This document shows, in pieces, positions 17,844 to 25,761 of a stretch of DNA of 64,000 bases (position 1 is the stretch's first letter; each line of letters opens with the position of its first letter). Source of the DNA: Palsa-504 sp963800415 (GTDB lineage: Bacteria; Actinomycetota; Actinomycetes; Streptosporangiales; Streptosporangiaceae); assembly GCA_963800415.1 (NCBI GenBank), contig CAWDBS010000019.1, positions 28,948 to 92,947 on the forward strand, read 5' to 3'. The notes under the pieces were generated by a model, which was not told where the DNA came from, did not search any database, and worked only from the letters and a program-made list of their open reading frames with translations. Made by a program: the position numbers and the translations under genes.

Positions 17844-18575
17844 ATGTACATTCCCGCCCATTTCGCCGCCGATGACGCGACGGTGCGCGAGCTGCTGGCC
17901 AGGCACGGCGCGGCCGACCTGATCACGCTCACCGCGGACGGCCTGCTGGCCACGATGCTGCCGTTCGCCTACGAGCAGGGCGCCTACGAGCAGGGCGCCT
18001 ACGAGCAGGGCGCCTACGAGCAGGGCGCCGGCCAGCAAGGCCCCGGGTGGGGGGCGCTTTATGGTCACGTGGCCCGCAACAACGACCAGTGGCGCAGGCC
18101 GGCCCTGGGCGAGTCGCTCGCCATCGTCCGCGGCCCGGACGCGTACGTGTCCCCATCCTGGTACGCCGCCAAGGCCGAGCACGGGCGGGTCGTCCCGACC
18201 TGGAATTACGTCACGGCGCACGTCTACGGAAGGCTGGTCGTGCACGACGACCCGGCCTGGGTCTCCGATGTCGTCCGGCGGCTGACGGCCAAGCACGAGG
18301 CGGCCAGGCTGGCCGGGCCCGGGCAATCCCCCGAATGGACAGTAGACGACGCGCCGCGCGCGTTCATCGACGGCCAGCTGCGCGCCATCGTCGGCCTGGA
18401 GCTGCAGATCACCCGGATCGAGGCCAAGGCCAAGCTGAGCCAGAACCGCCCGGTGGCCGACATCGCGGGCGTCGTGTCCGGCCTGTTCGCGCGAGGCGAC
18501 GACCGCACCGCGGCCGCCGTTGAGCACGCTAACGAGAACCGGGAGGAACAGTCCAGGCAGCGCGCCCGGACCTAG
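17844..18575 (+). CDS. FMN-binding negative transcriptional regulator (PaiB-like)
   Basis: 243 residues of the PaiB/split-barrel FMN-binding family. Landmarks: MYIPAHFAADDATVRELLAR at the N-terminus, LYGHVARNNDQWRR (flavin-binding strand), YVSPSWYAAKAEHGRVVPTW and NYVTAHVYG, then LELQITRIEAKAKLSQNRP near the C-terminus. PaiB in Bacillus represses sporulation and protease genes; actinobacterial members are mostly uncharacterised. Residues 43-62 hold four GAYEQ repeats encoded by a perfect 15-bp array, an insertion in the loop between the first strands. It starts four bases after the corrected hmgA stop. Confidence 0.85.
   Translation: MYIPAHFAADDATVRELLARHGAADLITLTADGLLATMLPFAYEQGAYEQGAYEQGAYEQGAGQQGPGWGALYGHVARNNDQWRRPALGESLAIVRGPDAYVSPSWYAAKAEHGRVVPTWNYVTAHVYGRLVVHDDPAWVSDVVRRLTAKHEAARLAGPGQSPEWTVDDAPRAFIDGQLRAIVGLELQITRIEAKAKLSQNRPVADIAGVVSGLFARGDDRTAAAVEHANENREEQSRQRART
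17970..18029 (+). repeat. Four 15-bp tandem repeats in the PaiB-like gene
   Basis: Four perfect copies of TACGAGCAGGGCGCC (60 bp) encode Tyr-Glu-Gln-Gly-Ala four times. The frame is preserved whatever the copy number. Confidence 0.96.
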
Positions 18576-18612
18576 ATCTAGATCCGGAGCGTGACACCCG
18601 GCTCGTTCGGCT

Positions 18613-19485
18613 CTAAAGACCGGCTACGGCGGGGATGACGTCGGCGGCGATCATCTCGAGCGGGGTGACCTGCCAGACGTTGGCCACGGCGCCGATCGCG
18701 GCACCGAAGCCGAGCTCGGCCAGGCGGCCGAGCTGGTCGATGACCTCGGCGGTCTTCTCGCCCTTCTCGCCCACGTCGAAAATGAAGTAGCAGGTCTTGG
18801 TGATCTCGTCGTAATCGCGGCCCTCGGCGTCGCAGTGGGCGCGCAGCACGTCCAGCTTCCGCGCCAGGTCCGGGCCGGGGAACAGGTTGCACGCGTCGGC
18901 GTACTTGGCCACGAATCTGAGCGTCTTCTTCTCGCCGCCGCCGCCGATCATGATCGGCGGATGCGGCCTGGTCAGGGACTGCGGTGAGTTCAGCGGCCGG
19001 TCCAGCTGGTAATGAGCGCCGTGGTACGGGCTCTCGTCGCCGCGCCACATCTGCAGGCAGATCTGCAGGGTCTCCTCGAGCCGCTCGAAGCGCTCGGCGA
19101 CAGGCGGGAACGGGATGCCGAGCCCGCGTGACTCCTCCTCGTTCCAGGCGGCGCCGATGCCGAGCCAGGCGCGGCCGCCGGACAGCACGTCCAGCGTGGT
19201 GACGATCTTCGCCAGGACGCCCGGGTGCCGGTACACCGCGCCGGTCACCAGGGTGACCAGCTTGGCCCGCGACGTGCAGGCGGCCAGGTAGCCGAGCGTG
19301 GTGTAGGCCTCGAGCATCTCGCGCTCGGCCGGCCCGACGCCGCGGATCTGGAAGAAGTGGTCCATCACCGCGATGAACTCGAAGCCGCCCTCGTCGGCGG
19401 TGCGGGCGACGGTGGCCAGGTCCGCGCCGAGCCGCGGCGGGCCAGCAGGCGTGGTGAAGTCGGGGATCTGCAGGCCAATCTTCAT
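18613..19485 (-). CDS. LLM-class F420-dependent oxidoreductase
   Basis: 290 residues of the luciferase-like monooxygenase fold. Starts MKIGLQIPDFTTPAGPP. GGFEFIAVMDHFFQIRGVG, LVTGAVYRHPGVLAKIVTTL and GRAWLGIGAAWNEEESRGLG are typical of the F420-dependent (rather than FMN) branch common in mycobacteria and streptomycetes. PIMIGGGGEKKTLRFVAKYA is the cofactor phosphate loop. The substrate is unknown. It lies 12 bp downstream of a MarR-type regulator on the same strand, so the two probably form one transcript and the regulator may control it. Confidence 0.87.
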   Translation of the reverse strand: MKIGLQIPDFTTPAGPPRLGADLATVARTADEGGFEFIAVMDHFFQIRGVGPAEREMLEAYTTLGYLAACTSRAKLVTLVTGAVYRHPGVLAKIVTTLDVLSGGRAWLGIGAAWNEEESRGLGIPFPPVAERFERLEETLQICLQMWRGDESPYHGAHYQLDRPLNSPQSLTRPHPPIMIGGGGEKKTLRFVAKYADACNLFPGPDLARKLDVLRAHCDAEGRDYDEITKTCYFIFDVGEKGEKTAEVIDQLGRLAELGFGAAIGAVANVWQVTPLEMIAADVIPAVAGL

Positions 19486-19497
19486 GGCCCCAGCCTC

Positions 19498-19935
19498 TCA
19501 CGGCGTCCGGTAGCGCTCGTACAGGGCCTTCAGCGACCGCAGGAACGCCTCGCGGTCGGCGGGCGGCAGCGTGGCGAGAACCTCGTCTTCGCTGGCCCGG
19601 ATGGCGGCCTCCACCGATCGCCGCAGCCGGTCGCCCGCCGGGGTCAGCGACAGCAGGTGCACCCGCCGGTCGGCGGCGTCAGGCTGGCGCTTGATCAGCC
19701 CGCGCTGCTGCAGGTCATCCAGCACCCCGATGATGCGGCTCTTGTCCGCGTTGATGGCCTGCGCGAGCGCGGCCTGCGTCCGCACCGGCTGCTCGACCAG
19801 CGCGGTCAGCACGATGTAGCCCCACATCGAGATGCCGTGCGGCTGCAGGGCCGGCTCCTCGCGCGCGATCAGCGCCCGGGCCAGGGGCGCGAACATCGCC
19901 GCCAGGTCACGGCGGCCGTCCGGGAACGCGCTCAT
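19498..19935 (-). CDS. MarR-family transcriptional regulator
   Basis: 145 residues. A winged-helix MarR fold: TALVEQPVRTQAALAQAIN (helices 3-4), ADKSRIIGVLDDLQQRGLI (recognition helix), KRQPDAADRRVHLLSLTPAG (wing). It precedes the LLM oxidoreductase in the same direction. Its ATG at 19935 abuts the left end of the IS605-like element at 19936, exactly as the DinB gene does at 10405, so its native promoter may be displaced. The 48-bp palindrome at 20212 is a possible operator, but it is 280 bp away, beyond the element. Confidence 0.85.
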   Translation of the reverse strand: MSAFPDGRRDLAAMFAPLARALIAREEPALQPHGISMWGYIVLTALVEQPVRTQAALAQAINADKSRIIGVLDDLQQRGLIKRQPDAADRRVHLLSLTPAGDRLRRSVEAAIRASEDEVLATLPPADREAFLRSLKALYERYRTP

Positions 19936-20181
19936 CAGATGCGCGGCGACCAGCCCTCCGCCTTAGGGCCGGAGAAATGCCGCCGCCTCCCTTCACATTC
20001 TGCTACAATCGAACTTGTTTGCGATAGGAAAGCAGGCCCGCGGCGGGGCACGCCGTGGCTGCGCGGGGAGGCTTCCGGGATGCCGTGCCGGTGAACCGTG
20101 AACCTCAACTGCTCCCCTCCTGACTGGCGGGTGAGTAGCTGGAATCCCCCACCTTCAGCTTCAGGCGGGGGAGGATGTCAA
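19936..20181 (+). mobile_element. Solo IS200/IS605-like element, copy 2 (no transposase)
   Basis: Homologous to the element at 10406 throughout. Shared parts: GCGGCGACCAG, a left hairpin (CCGCCTTAGGGCCGG region), TACAATCGAAC and TTGCGATAG at about 20008-20030, GGCACGCCGTGGCTGCGCGG at 20046, and the right-end hairpin (GGAATCCCCC...GGCGGGGGAGG) closing with GATGTCAA at 20174-20181. The right end equals that of the tnpB remnant at 21711. In active IS605 elements this segment doubles as the omegaRNA scaffold, with the flanking host DNA as guide; here the flank starts GGTGGCGGAATG. No transposase or nuclease is encoded. Confidence 0.72.
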
Positions 20182-20211
20182 GGTGGCGGAATGATAGCAG
20201 GCCACTGATGA

Positions 20212-20259
20212 TAAGCGTACGCATATCGTAAGCTTAAGCTTGCGATATGCGTACGCTTA
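20212..20259. promoter_or_regulatory. 48-bp near-perfect palindrome
   Basis: Two 24-bp arms meet without a spacer at 20235/20236. The left arm begins TAAGCGTACGCATATCG; the right arm ends CGATATGCGTACGCTTA. Only one base pair fails to match. It is far AT-richer than its surroundings and lies between an IS605-like right end (20181) and the flavin oxidase gene (20319). There is no T-tract, so it is not a standard terminator. A dimeric-regulator operator or a cruciform site is possible. Confidence 0.85.
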
Positions 20260-20318
20260 AGTCCGTTTCATGCTCGGCCTGAGTACCTCCTGGCCCCGGT
20301 GGCCGGTGGAGTTACCGT

Positions 20319-21485
20319 ATGCCCATGAGCACCGAACGGGCGGACGTGATCATCGTCGGCGCCGGGCTGGCCGGGTCGGCCGCGGCGCGCGCCCTGGCCA
20401 GCCGGGGGCGTTCGGTCGTGCTGGTGGAGGCGTTCCCGCCTGGGCACCGGCGCGGCAGCTCGCACGGCAGCGCCCGGATCTTCCGGCGCGCCTACCCGGA
20501 CCCGCTCTACGTGCGGCTGACCGGCCAGGCCCAGCTGCTGTGGCGGCAGCTGGCCGACGAGACGGGCGAGGAGCTCGTGACCACCACCGGCGCGATCGAC
20601 TACGGCCCGGCCCGCGAGCAGGAGAAGATGCACGAGATCCTGACCGGGTCCGGGGTGCCCGCGGAGCTGATGACGGCCGGGGCGGCGGCCGAGCGGTGGC
20701 CCGGCATGTCGTTCGGCCCCGACCCGGTCATGTTCCATCCCGGCGGCGGGGTGATCGACCCGGAGCGCGCGATGGCCGCGATGCGCGCGATCGCCGCCGC
20801 GCGCGGCGCGCAGATCTGTTACGGCTCGCCGGTCCTGCGCGTCGAGGCGGACGACGACGGCGCGACCGTGCATACGGCGGACCGGTCGTGGCGCGCGCCG
20901 GCGGTGATCGTCGCCGCCGGAGCATGGCTGGAACCGCTGCTCGGCGGGCAGGTGCCGCTGCCGCCGCTGGTCGTGACCCAGGTGCAGGCATTCCACTTCG
21001 CGCCGCGCGCGCCCGGGCCGTGGCCGGTGTTCATGTACCACGACGAGGTCGTCGTGTACGGGCTGCCGGCCGGGCGGGACGGCGAGGTGCCGGGCGCGGT
21101 CAAGATCGGCGAGCACGGTCGCGGTACGGTCACCACCGGCGACGGCCGGGACGGGATCGTCAGCCCGGCGGCCCGGGTCCGGGTCCGCGAGTTCGTTCGG
21201 CAGCGGCTCGGCGGCCTGGAGCCCGCCCCGGTCGGCGAGGTGACCTGCTTGTACACCTCGACCGTCAGCGAGGACTTCATCCTGGACAGGTACGGGCCGT
21301 TCGTCGTCTGCTCGCCCTGCTCGGGTCACGGCGCCAAGTTCGCGCCGCTGGTCGGCGAGATCGCCGCCGACCTGGCCTGCGGCGGCGCCTCGCCCCACCG
21401 CCGCTTCACCCTGGCGGCCCACTTCGCTAGGCCCGGCGGCGGCCTGTTAGCTGGCTTCGCGCGGGCCCACGCCGGATCACGGTGA
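20319..21485 (+). CDS. Monomeric sarcosine oxidase / N-methyltryptophan oxidase-like flavoenzyme
   Basis: 388 residues. The FAD-binding DAO fold starts VIIVGAGLAGSAAARALA, followed by GSSHGSARIFRRAYPDPLYV, the substrate/flavin loop typical of MSOX and SolA. The C-terminal VVCSPCSGHGAKFAPLVGE carries the cysteine that binds FAD covalently in the family. It would oxidise a secondary or N-methyl amine, releasing H2O2 and an aldehyde. ATGs at 20319 and 20325 are both possible. It stands alone, with a 48-bp palindrome 60 bp upstream that could regulate it. Confidence 0.87.
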   Translation: MPMSTERADVIIVGAGLAGSAAARALASRGRSVVLVEAFPPGHRRGSSHGSARIFRRAYPDPLYVRLTGQAQLLWRQLADETGEELVTTTGAIDYGPAREQEKMHEILTGSGVPAELMTAGAAAERWPGMSFGPDPVMFHPGGGVIDPERAMAAMRAIAAARGAQICYGSPVLRVEADDDGATVHTADRSWRAPAVIVAAGAWLEPLLGGQVPLPPLVVTQVQAFHFAPRAPGPWPVFMYHDEVVVYGLPAGRDGEVPGAVKIGEHGRGTVTTGDGRDGIVSPAARVRVREFVRQRLGGLEPAPVGEVTCLYTSTVSEDFILDRYGPFVVCSPCSGHGAKFAPLVGEIAADLACGGASPHRRFTLAAHFARPGGGLLAGFARAHAGSR

Positions 21486-21710
21486 TCCTGGCCCGCATCC
21501 CGTCCGCCCGCCCCAGCTGACCAGCGGCCAACCCCGCTCGTTCAGCGGAGCTGTATCACGGGGGGCTGGCCGGGCTCTGTTTACTGACAGACGTGGACAA
21601 GGGGCATCAGGAGGGAACCGAAATAACCGCTGATCGGCTGAGACATGTCCGCGGTGGGGCGTTGACCTTTAGTCTTCTTGGCAGCGCGTTGCACGCCGGC
21701 TGGAGTCCTC

Positions 21711-21929
21711 TTGACATCCTCCCTCGCCTGTAGGCGGGGATTCCAGCTACTACGCCGATTGGAGCAGCAGGTGAGGTTCGCGGTTCACCGGCCGGGCAGC
21801 CCCGTCGCCTCCCCGCACAGTCACGGCGTGCCCCGCCGCGATGTTGATGGCCGCGTTCACGTCCGCGTGGCAGGCGAAACCGCAGGCCGTGCACCGGAAC
21901 AGGGCTTGGTTCTCACGGGTGTCGCTCCC
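21711..21929 (-). pseudogene. IS605-type tnpB C-terminal remnant with right end
   Basis: The minus strand encodes the last 55-60 residues of a TnpB nuclease: ALFRCTACGFACHADVNAAI, with one zinc-ribbon CxxC and the RuvC-III aspartate in HADVNAA, ending LLLQSA and TAG (21752-21750). Beyond the stop, toward lower coordinates, the right-end hairpin (GGAATCCCCGCCTACAGGCG) ends in GATGTCAA, with its last base at 21711. Everything upstream of about residue -60 is gone, replaced by the fibronectin-domain gene. This copy identifies the two solo elements at 10406 and 19936 as relatives of the same IS type. Confidence 0.85.
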
Positions 21930-21989
21930 GGACGGCCTGCGCCCCGGCGTGCCCGGGCCGCCGCGCCCGGCCGGCGGTGGCTGACCACA

Positions 21990-23402
21990 GTGGCCCGAAC
22001 ATGCCTGACCGCCGTCCTGGCCGGCTGGCCAGCGATGCTGGCCAGCGCCAGCGTGACCGGCACCAGTGCGGCGGGCGTCAGCGTGACCGCGCCGCCTGGT
22101 CCCGGCGTATCCGCGGTCCTGACCGCCATGCGGGCCCCGCAGGCCCGCGTGCTGAACCCGGGTCCGCCCACCGGGATGGCCGCGACCGCGGGCAACGCCC
22201 AGGTGACCCTGTCCTGGCAGGCGCCCGCCTCCGATGGCGGCGCGGCGATCCTCGGCTATGACGTCTACCTGGGCACCAGCTCCCACGGCGAGTCGGCGAG
22301 CCCGGTCAATGGCACCCTGATCGCCGGCACCCGCTACACGGTGACCGGTTTGACGAACGGCACCACCTACTACTTCACGGCCGATGCGGTCAACGACGCC
22401 GGCCTGCACAGCACGGCCTCAGCCGAGGCCTCCGCCACCCCGGCGCCCCCGGTCACCGCACCGGGGGCGCCCACCGGGCTGGCCGCGACCGCGGGCGATG
22501 CCCAGGTGAACCTGTCGTGGCAGGCGCCAGGCTCCGATGGCGGCGCGCAGATCACCGGCTACAACATCTACGAGGGAACCAGCCCGGCCGTCACCGGCAA
22601 ACCGGTCGCCAGCGCCAAGGGCACCGGCGTCACCGTGAAGAACCTCGCCAACGGCACCACCTACTACTTCAAGGTGACCGCGGTCAACCAGGCCGGCGAG
22701 GGTCCCGCCTCGGGGGCCGTGGCCGCCACCCCGGCGGCCGCGATCACGCAACCCGGATCGCCGAACGGCCTGACCGCGAGCCCCGGCAGCGGGCAGGTCA
22801 CGCTGTCCTGGACGGCGCCCGCGTCCGATGGGGGCACCGGTATCAGCGGCTACGAGATCTACCGGGGGACCCGCCCGGGTGGCGAGTCCAGCGTGCCGGT
22901 CAACGGGACCCCGGTCCAGTCCACCAGTTACACGCTGACCGGGCTGACCAACGGCACCACCTACTACTTCACCGTCGCCGCGGTCAACAAGGCCAACCGC
23001 CAGGGCGCCGCGTCCGGCGAGGCATCGGCTACCCCGGTATCGGCTTCCGCCGCTACCTCGGCGTCCCCGGCCAACGGCACGGTGGGCGGTGCTTCCAGCG
23101 AGGCATCCGCCACGCCCACCGGAACGGCAGTCCTGGCCTCCACCTCGAAGAAGGTTCCGAAACCGGTCATCGTCTCGCTGGCGGCCGTGGCCGTCGGGGC
23201 CACCGCCGGCGCCCTGACCCTCACCGCGCGGCGGCTGCGCAAGCGCCCGCCGCTGGCGCCCCCGCCGGACGTGCGGGCCGTGCCCGAGATGGGCCGGCCC
23301 GGCCCGGTGAGCATCCATGAGATCGGCATCGAGGAGACGTACACGGTACGCCTCGAGCCCCTCCCGGCCGCCATCATCACGACGATCGAGGAGCTCGTCT
23401 GA
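21990..23402 (+). CDS. Secreted protein with three fibronectin type III domains and a C-terminal anchor
   Basis: About 470 residues. A signal-like segment (RTCLTAVLAGWPAMLASASV) leads into three FnIII domains of about 90 residues each. Each begins with a PGAPTGLAATAGDAQVNLSW-like strand and holds TVTGLTNGTTYYFTADAVN, LANGTTYYFKVTAVNQAG or LTNGTTYYFTVAAVNK. A Ser/Ala-rich spacer, one membrane helix (PVIVSLAAVAVGATAGALTL) and a basic cytoplasmic tail of about 60 residues follow. GTG 21990 is the best start that leaves a signal peptide, but it has no clear Shine-Dalgarno; a tnpB fragment lies directly upstream, so the true 5' end may have been lost. Its stop overlaps the next gene start (TGATG). 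Confidence 0.75.
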   Translation: MARTCLTAVLAGWPAMLASASVTGTSAAGVSVTAPPGPGVSAVLTAMRAPQARVLNPGPPTGMAATAGNAQVTLSWQAPASDGGAAILGYDVYLGTSSHGESASPVNGTLIAGTRYTVTGLTNGTTYYFTADAVNDAGLHSTASAEASATPAPPVTAPGAPTGLAATAGDAQVNLSWQAPGSDGGAQITGYNIYEGTSPAVTGKPVASAKGTGVTVKNLANGTTYYFKVTAVNQAGEGPASGAVAATPAAAITQPGSPNGLTASPGSGQVTLSWTAPASDGGTGISGYEIYRGTRPGGESSVPVNGTPVQSTSYTLTGLTNGTTYYFTVAAVNKANRQGAASGEASATPVSASAATSASPANGTVGGASSEASATPTGTAVLASTSKKVPKPVIVSLAAVAVGATAGALTLTARRLRKRPPLAPPPDVRAVPEMGRPGPVSIHEIGIEETYTVRLEPLPAAIITTIEELV

Positions 23403-24313
23403 TGACGACTGCCGGGCCGGACGGCGTACTCACCGCGGCCGATCTGCTGTTCGGCTCGTCCGAGGACGCTCACGAGGCGCTGACCCGGCATGTCATGTCG
23501 GCCGGCCGCGGCCTGGCCGGAGGCCTGGCGCGCCTGCCGCGGGTGACCAGGGAAGCCGCCGTCCGCGAGGCCGCGGTGGCCGCGGCCGCGCTGCTGAGGG
23601 TCGACCTGATGGAGGTGCTCGTGGCCGGCTGGCGCGAGCACCGGGACATCTACTCCGCCGCGCGGCGCACGCTGGCCACGCCGGGCAGCAAGGAGCTGGT
23701 CGGCCTGGCCCCGCACCGGATCAGCACGGTCCAGCAGCCCGCGGTCAGCATCCTCCTCGACGGTCACCGGGTGCATACCCTCCAGCTCGGCCTGTCCATC
23801 ATCTTCGAGGTCACCGGGCTGGTCGCCGGGATCAGCGTCGGGCGGCTGGCCGGTATCCACGCCGGCCGCGGCGAGGTCGGCGTCGCCCTGACCATCCACG
23901 AGCTCGAGGTGCTCACCAAGCGGTCACACCTCGAGCTGCCCGGGGTCAAGGTCCTCAAGTCCGGGTTCCGCCTCCTGCCGGCCAGCGAGTACCCGGACGA
24001 AGCCCACGGCCACCCGGGCCGCCAGCACCCCAGCGGCCTCCCGGGCAGCCAGCACCCCAGCGGCCTCCCGGGCACCGGGCAGCCAGGCAGCCACTTCCCG
24101 GGCGTCGACCTCATCGACGGCCACTTCCCGGCTGCCGAGCTTGCAGCCGCCGAGCAGCCCCATGCCGAGCAGCCCCTTGCCCACCAGCCGGGCACCGAGC
24201 ATCTGGTTAGCCAGCCGGGCACCGAGCACCCAAGCCGCGGCGAGGCGGACCATCCGTCCGAGCCCTGGTGGCAAAAGGCTGAGAGCCAGGCCGAGCGGGC
24301 CCGGCCGTCCTAG
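23402..24313 (+). CDS. Unknown protein translationally coupled to the FnIII protein
   Basis: 303 residues, not recognised. The first 200 residues are a soluble Ala/Leu-rich domain (LLRVDLMEVLVAGWREHRDI near 80; QLGLSIIFEVTGLVAGISVG near 140; AGRGEVGVALTIHELEVLTK near 170), perhaps with a weakly hydrophobic strand pair. Residues 200-300 are low complexity: HPSGLPG and QPGTEH repeats rich in Pro, His and Glu. The ATG at 23402 overlaps the preceding TGA, so the two are probably made together. The upstream protein's cytoplasmic tail ends in ITTIEELV, and this protein may bind that tail; this is inference only. Confidence 0.65.
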   Translation: MTTAGPDGVLTAADLLFGSSEDAHEALTRHVMSAGRGLAGGLARLPRVTREAAVREAAVAAAALLRVDLMEVLVAGWREHRDIYSAARRTLATPGSKELVGLAPHRISTVQQPAVSILLDGHRVHTLQLGLSIIFEVTGLVAGISVGRLAGIHAGRGEVGVALTIHELEVLTKRSHLELPGVKVLKSGFRLLPASEYPDEAHGHPGRQHPSGLPGSQHPSGLPGTGQPGSHFPGVDLIDGHFPAAELAAAEQPHAEQPLAHQPGTEHLVSQPGTEHPSRGEADHPSEPWWQKAESQAERARPS

Positions 24314-24478
24314 CCCGCCCTGAAGGACGGCACCCCGCAGAACTGCCGCCAGCGCGAATCACCAGGTGGATATCGGGCGTCAACGGCGAGCCTGCTTGCC
24401 GGCGCCCGGGTGAGGCCTTAGAGTCCAAAACCAGGTTCCGAGGGCATCGTCCCGGCCTTAGCACGGGAGGTTCGCGCG

Positions 24479-25372
24479 GTGGCAGCAACGCGTTCGACTG
24501 AGCCCCAGGCAGGAGAACTGGGGCCGACCGGGAGGCCATATTCAGCCTTCCCCGATCCCGAGCCGCTCGAGGTGCACGGTCCCGCGCGCATCGTCGCGGT
24601 CTGCAACCAGAAGGGCGGCGTCGGCAAGACGACGACCACGATCAACCTCGGCGCCGCCCTCGCCGAGCAGGGCCGCCGGGTGCTGCTGGTCGACTTCGAT
24701 CCGCAGGGAGCGCTGTCGGTCGGCCTCGGCATCCAGCCGCACGACATCGATAACACGGTCTACAACCTGCTGATGGAGCGCGACGTCACGGCACATGACG
24801 TGCTGTTCAAGACCAGCGTCGACGGCATGGACCTGATGCCGAGCAACATCGACCTGTCCGGCGCCGAAGTCCAGCTGGTGCACGAGGTCGGCCGGGAGTA
24901 CGTGCTCGGCGGGGTGCTGCAGCCGCTGATGTCGGACTACGACATGATCATGATCGACTGCCAGCCGTCCCTGGGCCTGCTGACCATTAACGCGCTCGCC
25001 TGCGCGGACAGCGTGGTCATCCCGCTGGAATGCGAGTACTTCGCGATGCGCGGGGTGGCGCTGCTGATGGAGACGATCGACAAGGTCTCGCGCCGTCTGA
25101 ACCCCAAGCTCAAGATCGACGGCCTGCTCGCGACGATGTACGACTCGCGGACACTGCACACCCGCGAGGTCCTGGCCAGCATGGTCAACGGTTTCGGCGA
25201 CAGGGTTTTTCATACTGTAATCAACCGCACAGTGAGGTTCCCGGACGCTACGGTGGCCGGAGAGCCTATTACCAGCTTCGATTCCGGGTCAACGGGGGCA
25301 CATTCCTACCGGGAGCTGGCCAAGGAGGTACTGGAGCGGTGGCGGCAGGCAGGGGACGATCACGGAGGGTAA
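24479..25372 (+). CDS. ParA-family ATPase preceding scpAB
   Basis: 297 residues. Deviant Walker A VCNQKGGVGKTTTTINLGA, Walker A' DFDPQGALSVGLG, and the Walker B region YDMIMIDCQPSLGLLT are those of Soj/ParA proteins that form ATP-dependent dimers on DNA. CEYFAMRGVALLMETIDKV is also typical. GGGAGG eight bases before the GTG at 24479 supports the start. In many actinobacteria a ParA-like gene heads the scpA-scpB-rluB block, as here; it is distinct from the parAB pair near oriC, and its role is probably in chromosome organisation together with ScpAB-SMC. Confidence 0.9.
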   Translation: MAATRSTEPQAGELGPTGRPYSAFPDPEPLEVHGPARIVAVCNQKGGVGKTTTTINLGAALAEQGRRVLLVDFDPQGALSVGLGIQPHDIDNTVYNLLMERDVTAHDVLFKTSVDGMDLMPSNIDLSGAEVQLVHEVGREYVLGGVLQPLMSDYDMIMIDCQPSLGLLTINALACADSVVIPLECEYFAMRGVALLMETIDKVSRRLNPKLKIDGLLATMYDSRTLHTREVLASMVNGFGDRVFHTVINRTVRFPDATVAGEPITSFDSGSTGAHSYRELAKEVLERWRQAGDDHGG

Positions 25373-25743
25373 GCCTTCCCGGGGTCGCTGAACTCTTGCG
25401 CCCAGCCGCCCCTGGCCCGGACGGGGGCGATTCCCGCCAGGCCAGCGGACGGGAGAAACACACCCAGAAGATCACCGTCTACCTGTCCGCCGAGGAACTC
25501 CTTGACCTGGAACGTGCCCGGCTCGCGCTGCTGCGCTACGGTGCCGCCGCGGACCGGGGCCGGATCGTCCGGGAGGCGATCGCCGTCCTGCTCGCCGACC
25601 TTGACGCCCGCGGCCAGGACAGCCTGCTGGCCCGTCGCATCGCCACCGCCGACCGGGCCCGCACGAACGGTACGAACGGTACGAACGGCGACAGCGCCGC
25701 CGGCCAGGAGCAGGCGAGCGGAACGAGTGAATCCGCGGTGTAG
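25339..25743 (+). CDS. Ribbon-helix-helix-like protein coupled to the ParA gene
   Basis: 134 residues. AAGGAGG at 25322-25328 lies ten bases before the GTG at 25339, so translation starts inside the last 34 bp of the ParA gene. The middle (KITVYLSAEELLDLERARLA, then GAAADRGRIVREAIAVLLAD) resembles a ribbon-helix-helix DNA-binding domain: one strand followed by two helices. The C-terminus has Asn-Gly-Thr repeats (ACGAACGGT triplet units) and a Ser/Glu tail. A small basic protein next to a ParA ATPase may act as its DNA-binding partner in place of ParB; this is inference from position. Confidence 0.75.
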   Translation: MAAGRGRSRRVSLPGVAELLRPAAPGPDGGDSRQASGREKHTQKITVYLSAEELLDLERARLALLRYGAAADRGRIVREAIAVLLADLDARGQDSLLARRIATADRARTNGTNGTNGDSAAGQEQASGTSESAV

Positions 25744-25761
25744 CCAAGACCGGCTACGGTC

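Noticed and set aside
20212..20259. 48-bp palindrome as a transcription terminator
   Set aside because: No T-tract, AT-rich arms, and it lies upstream of a gene and not behind one.
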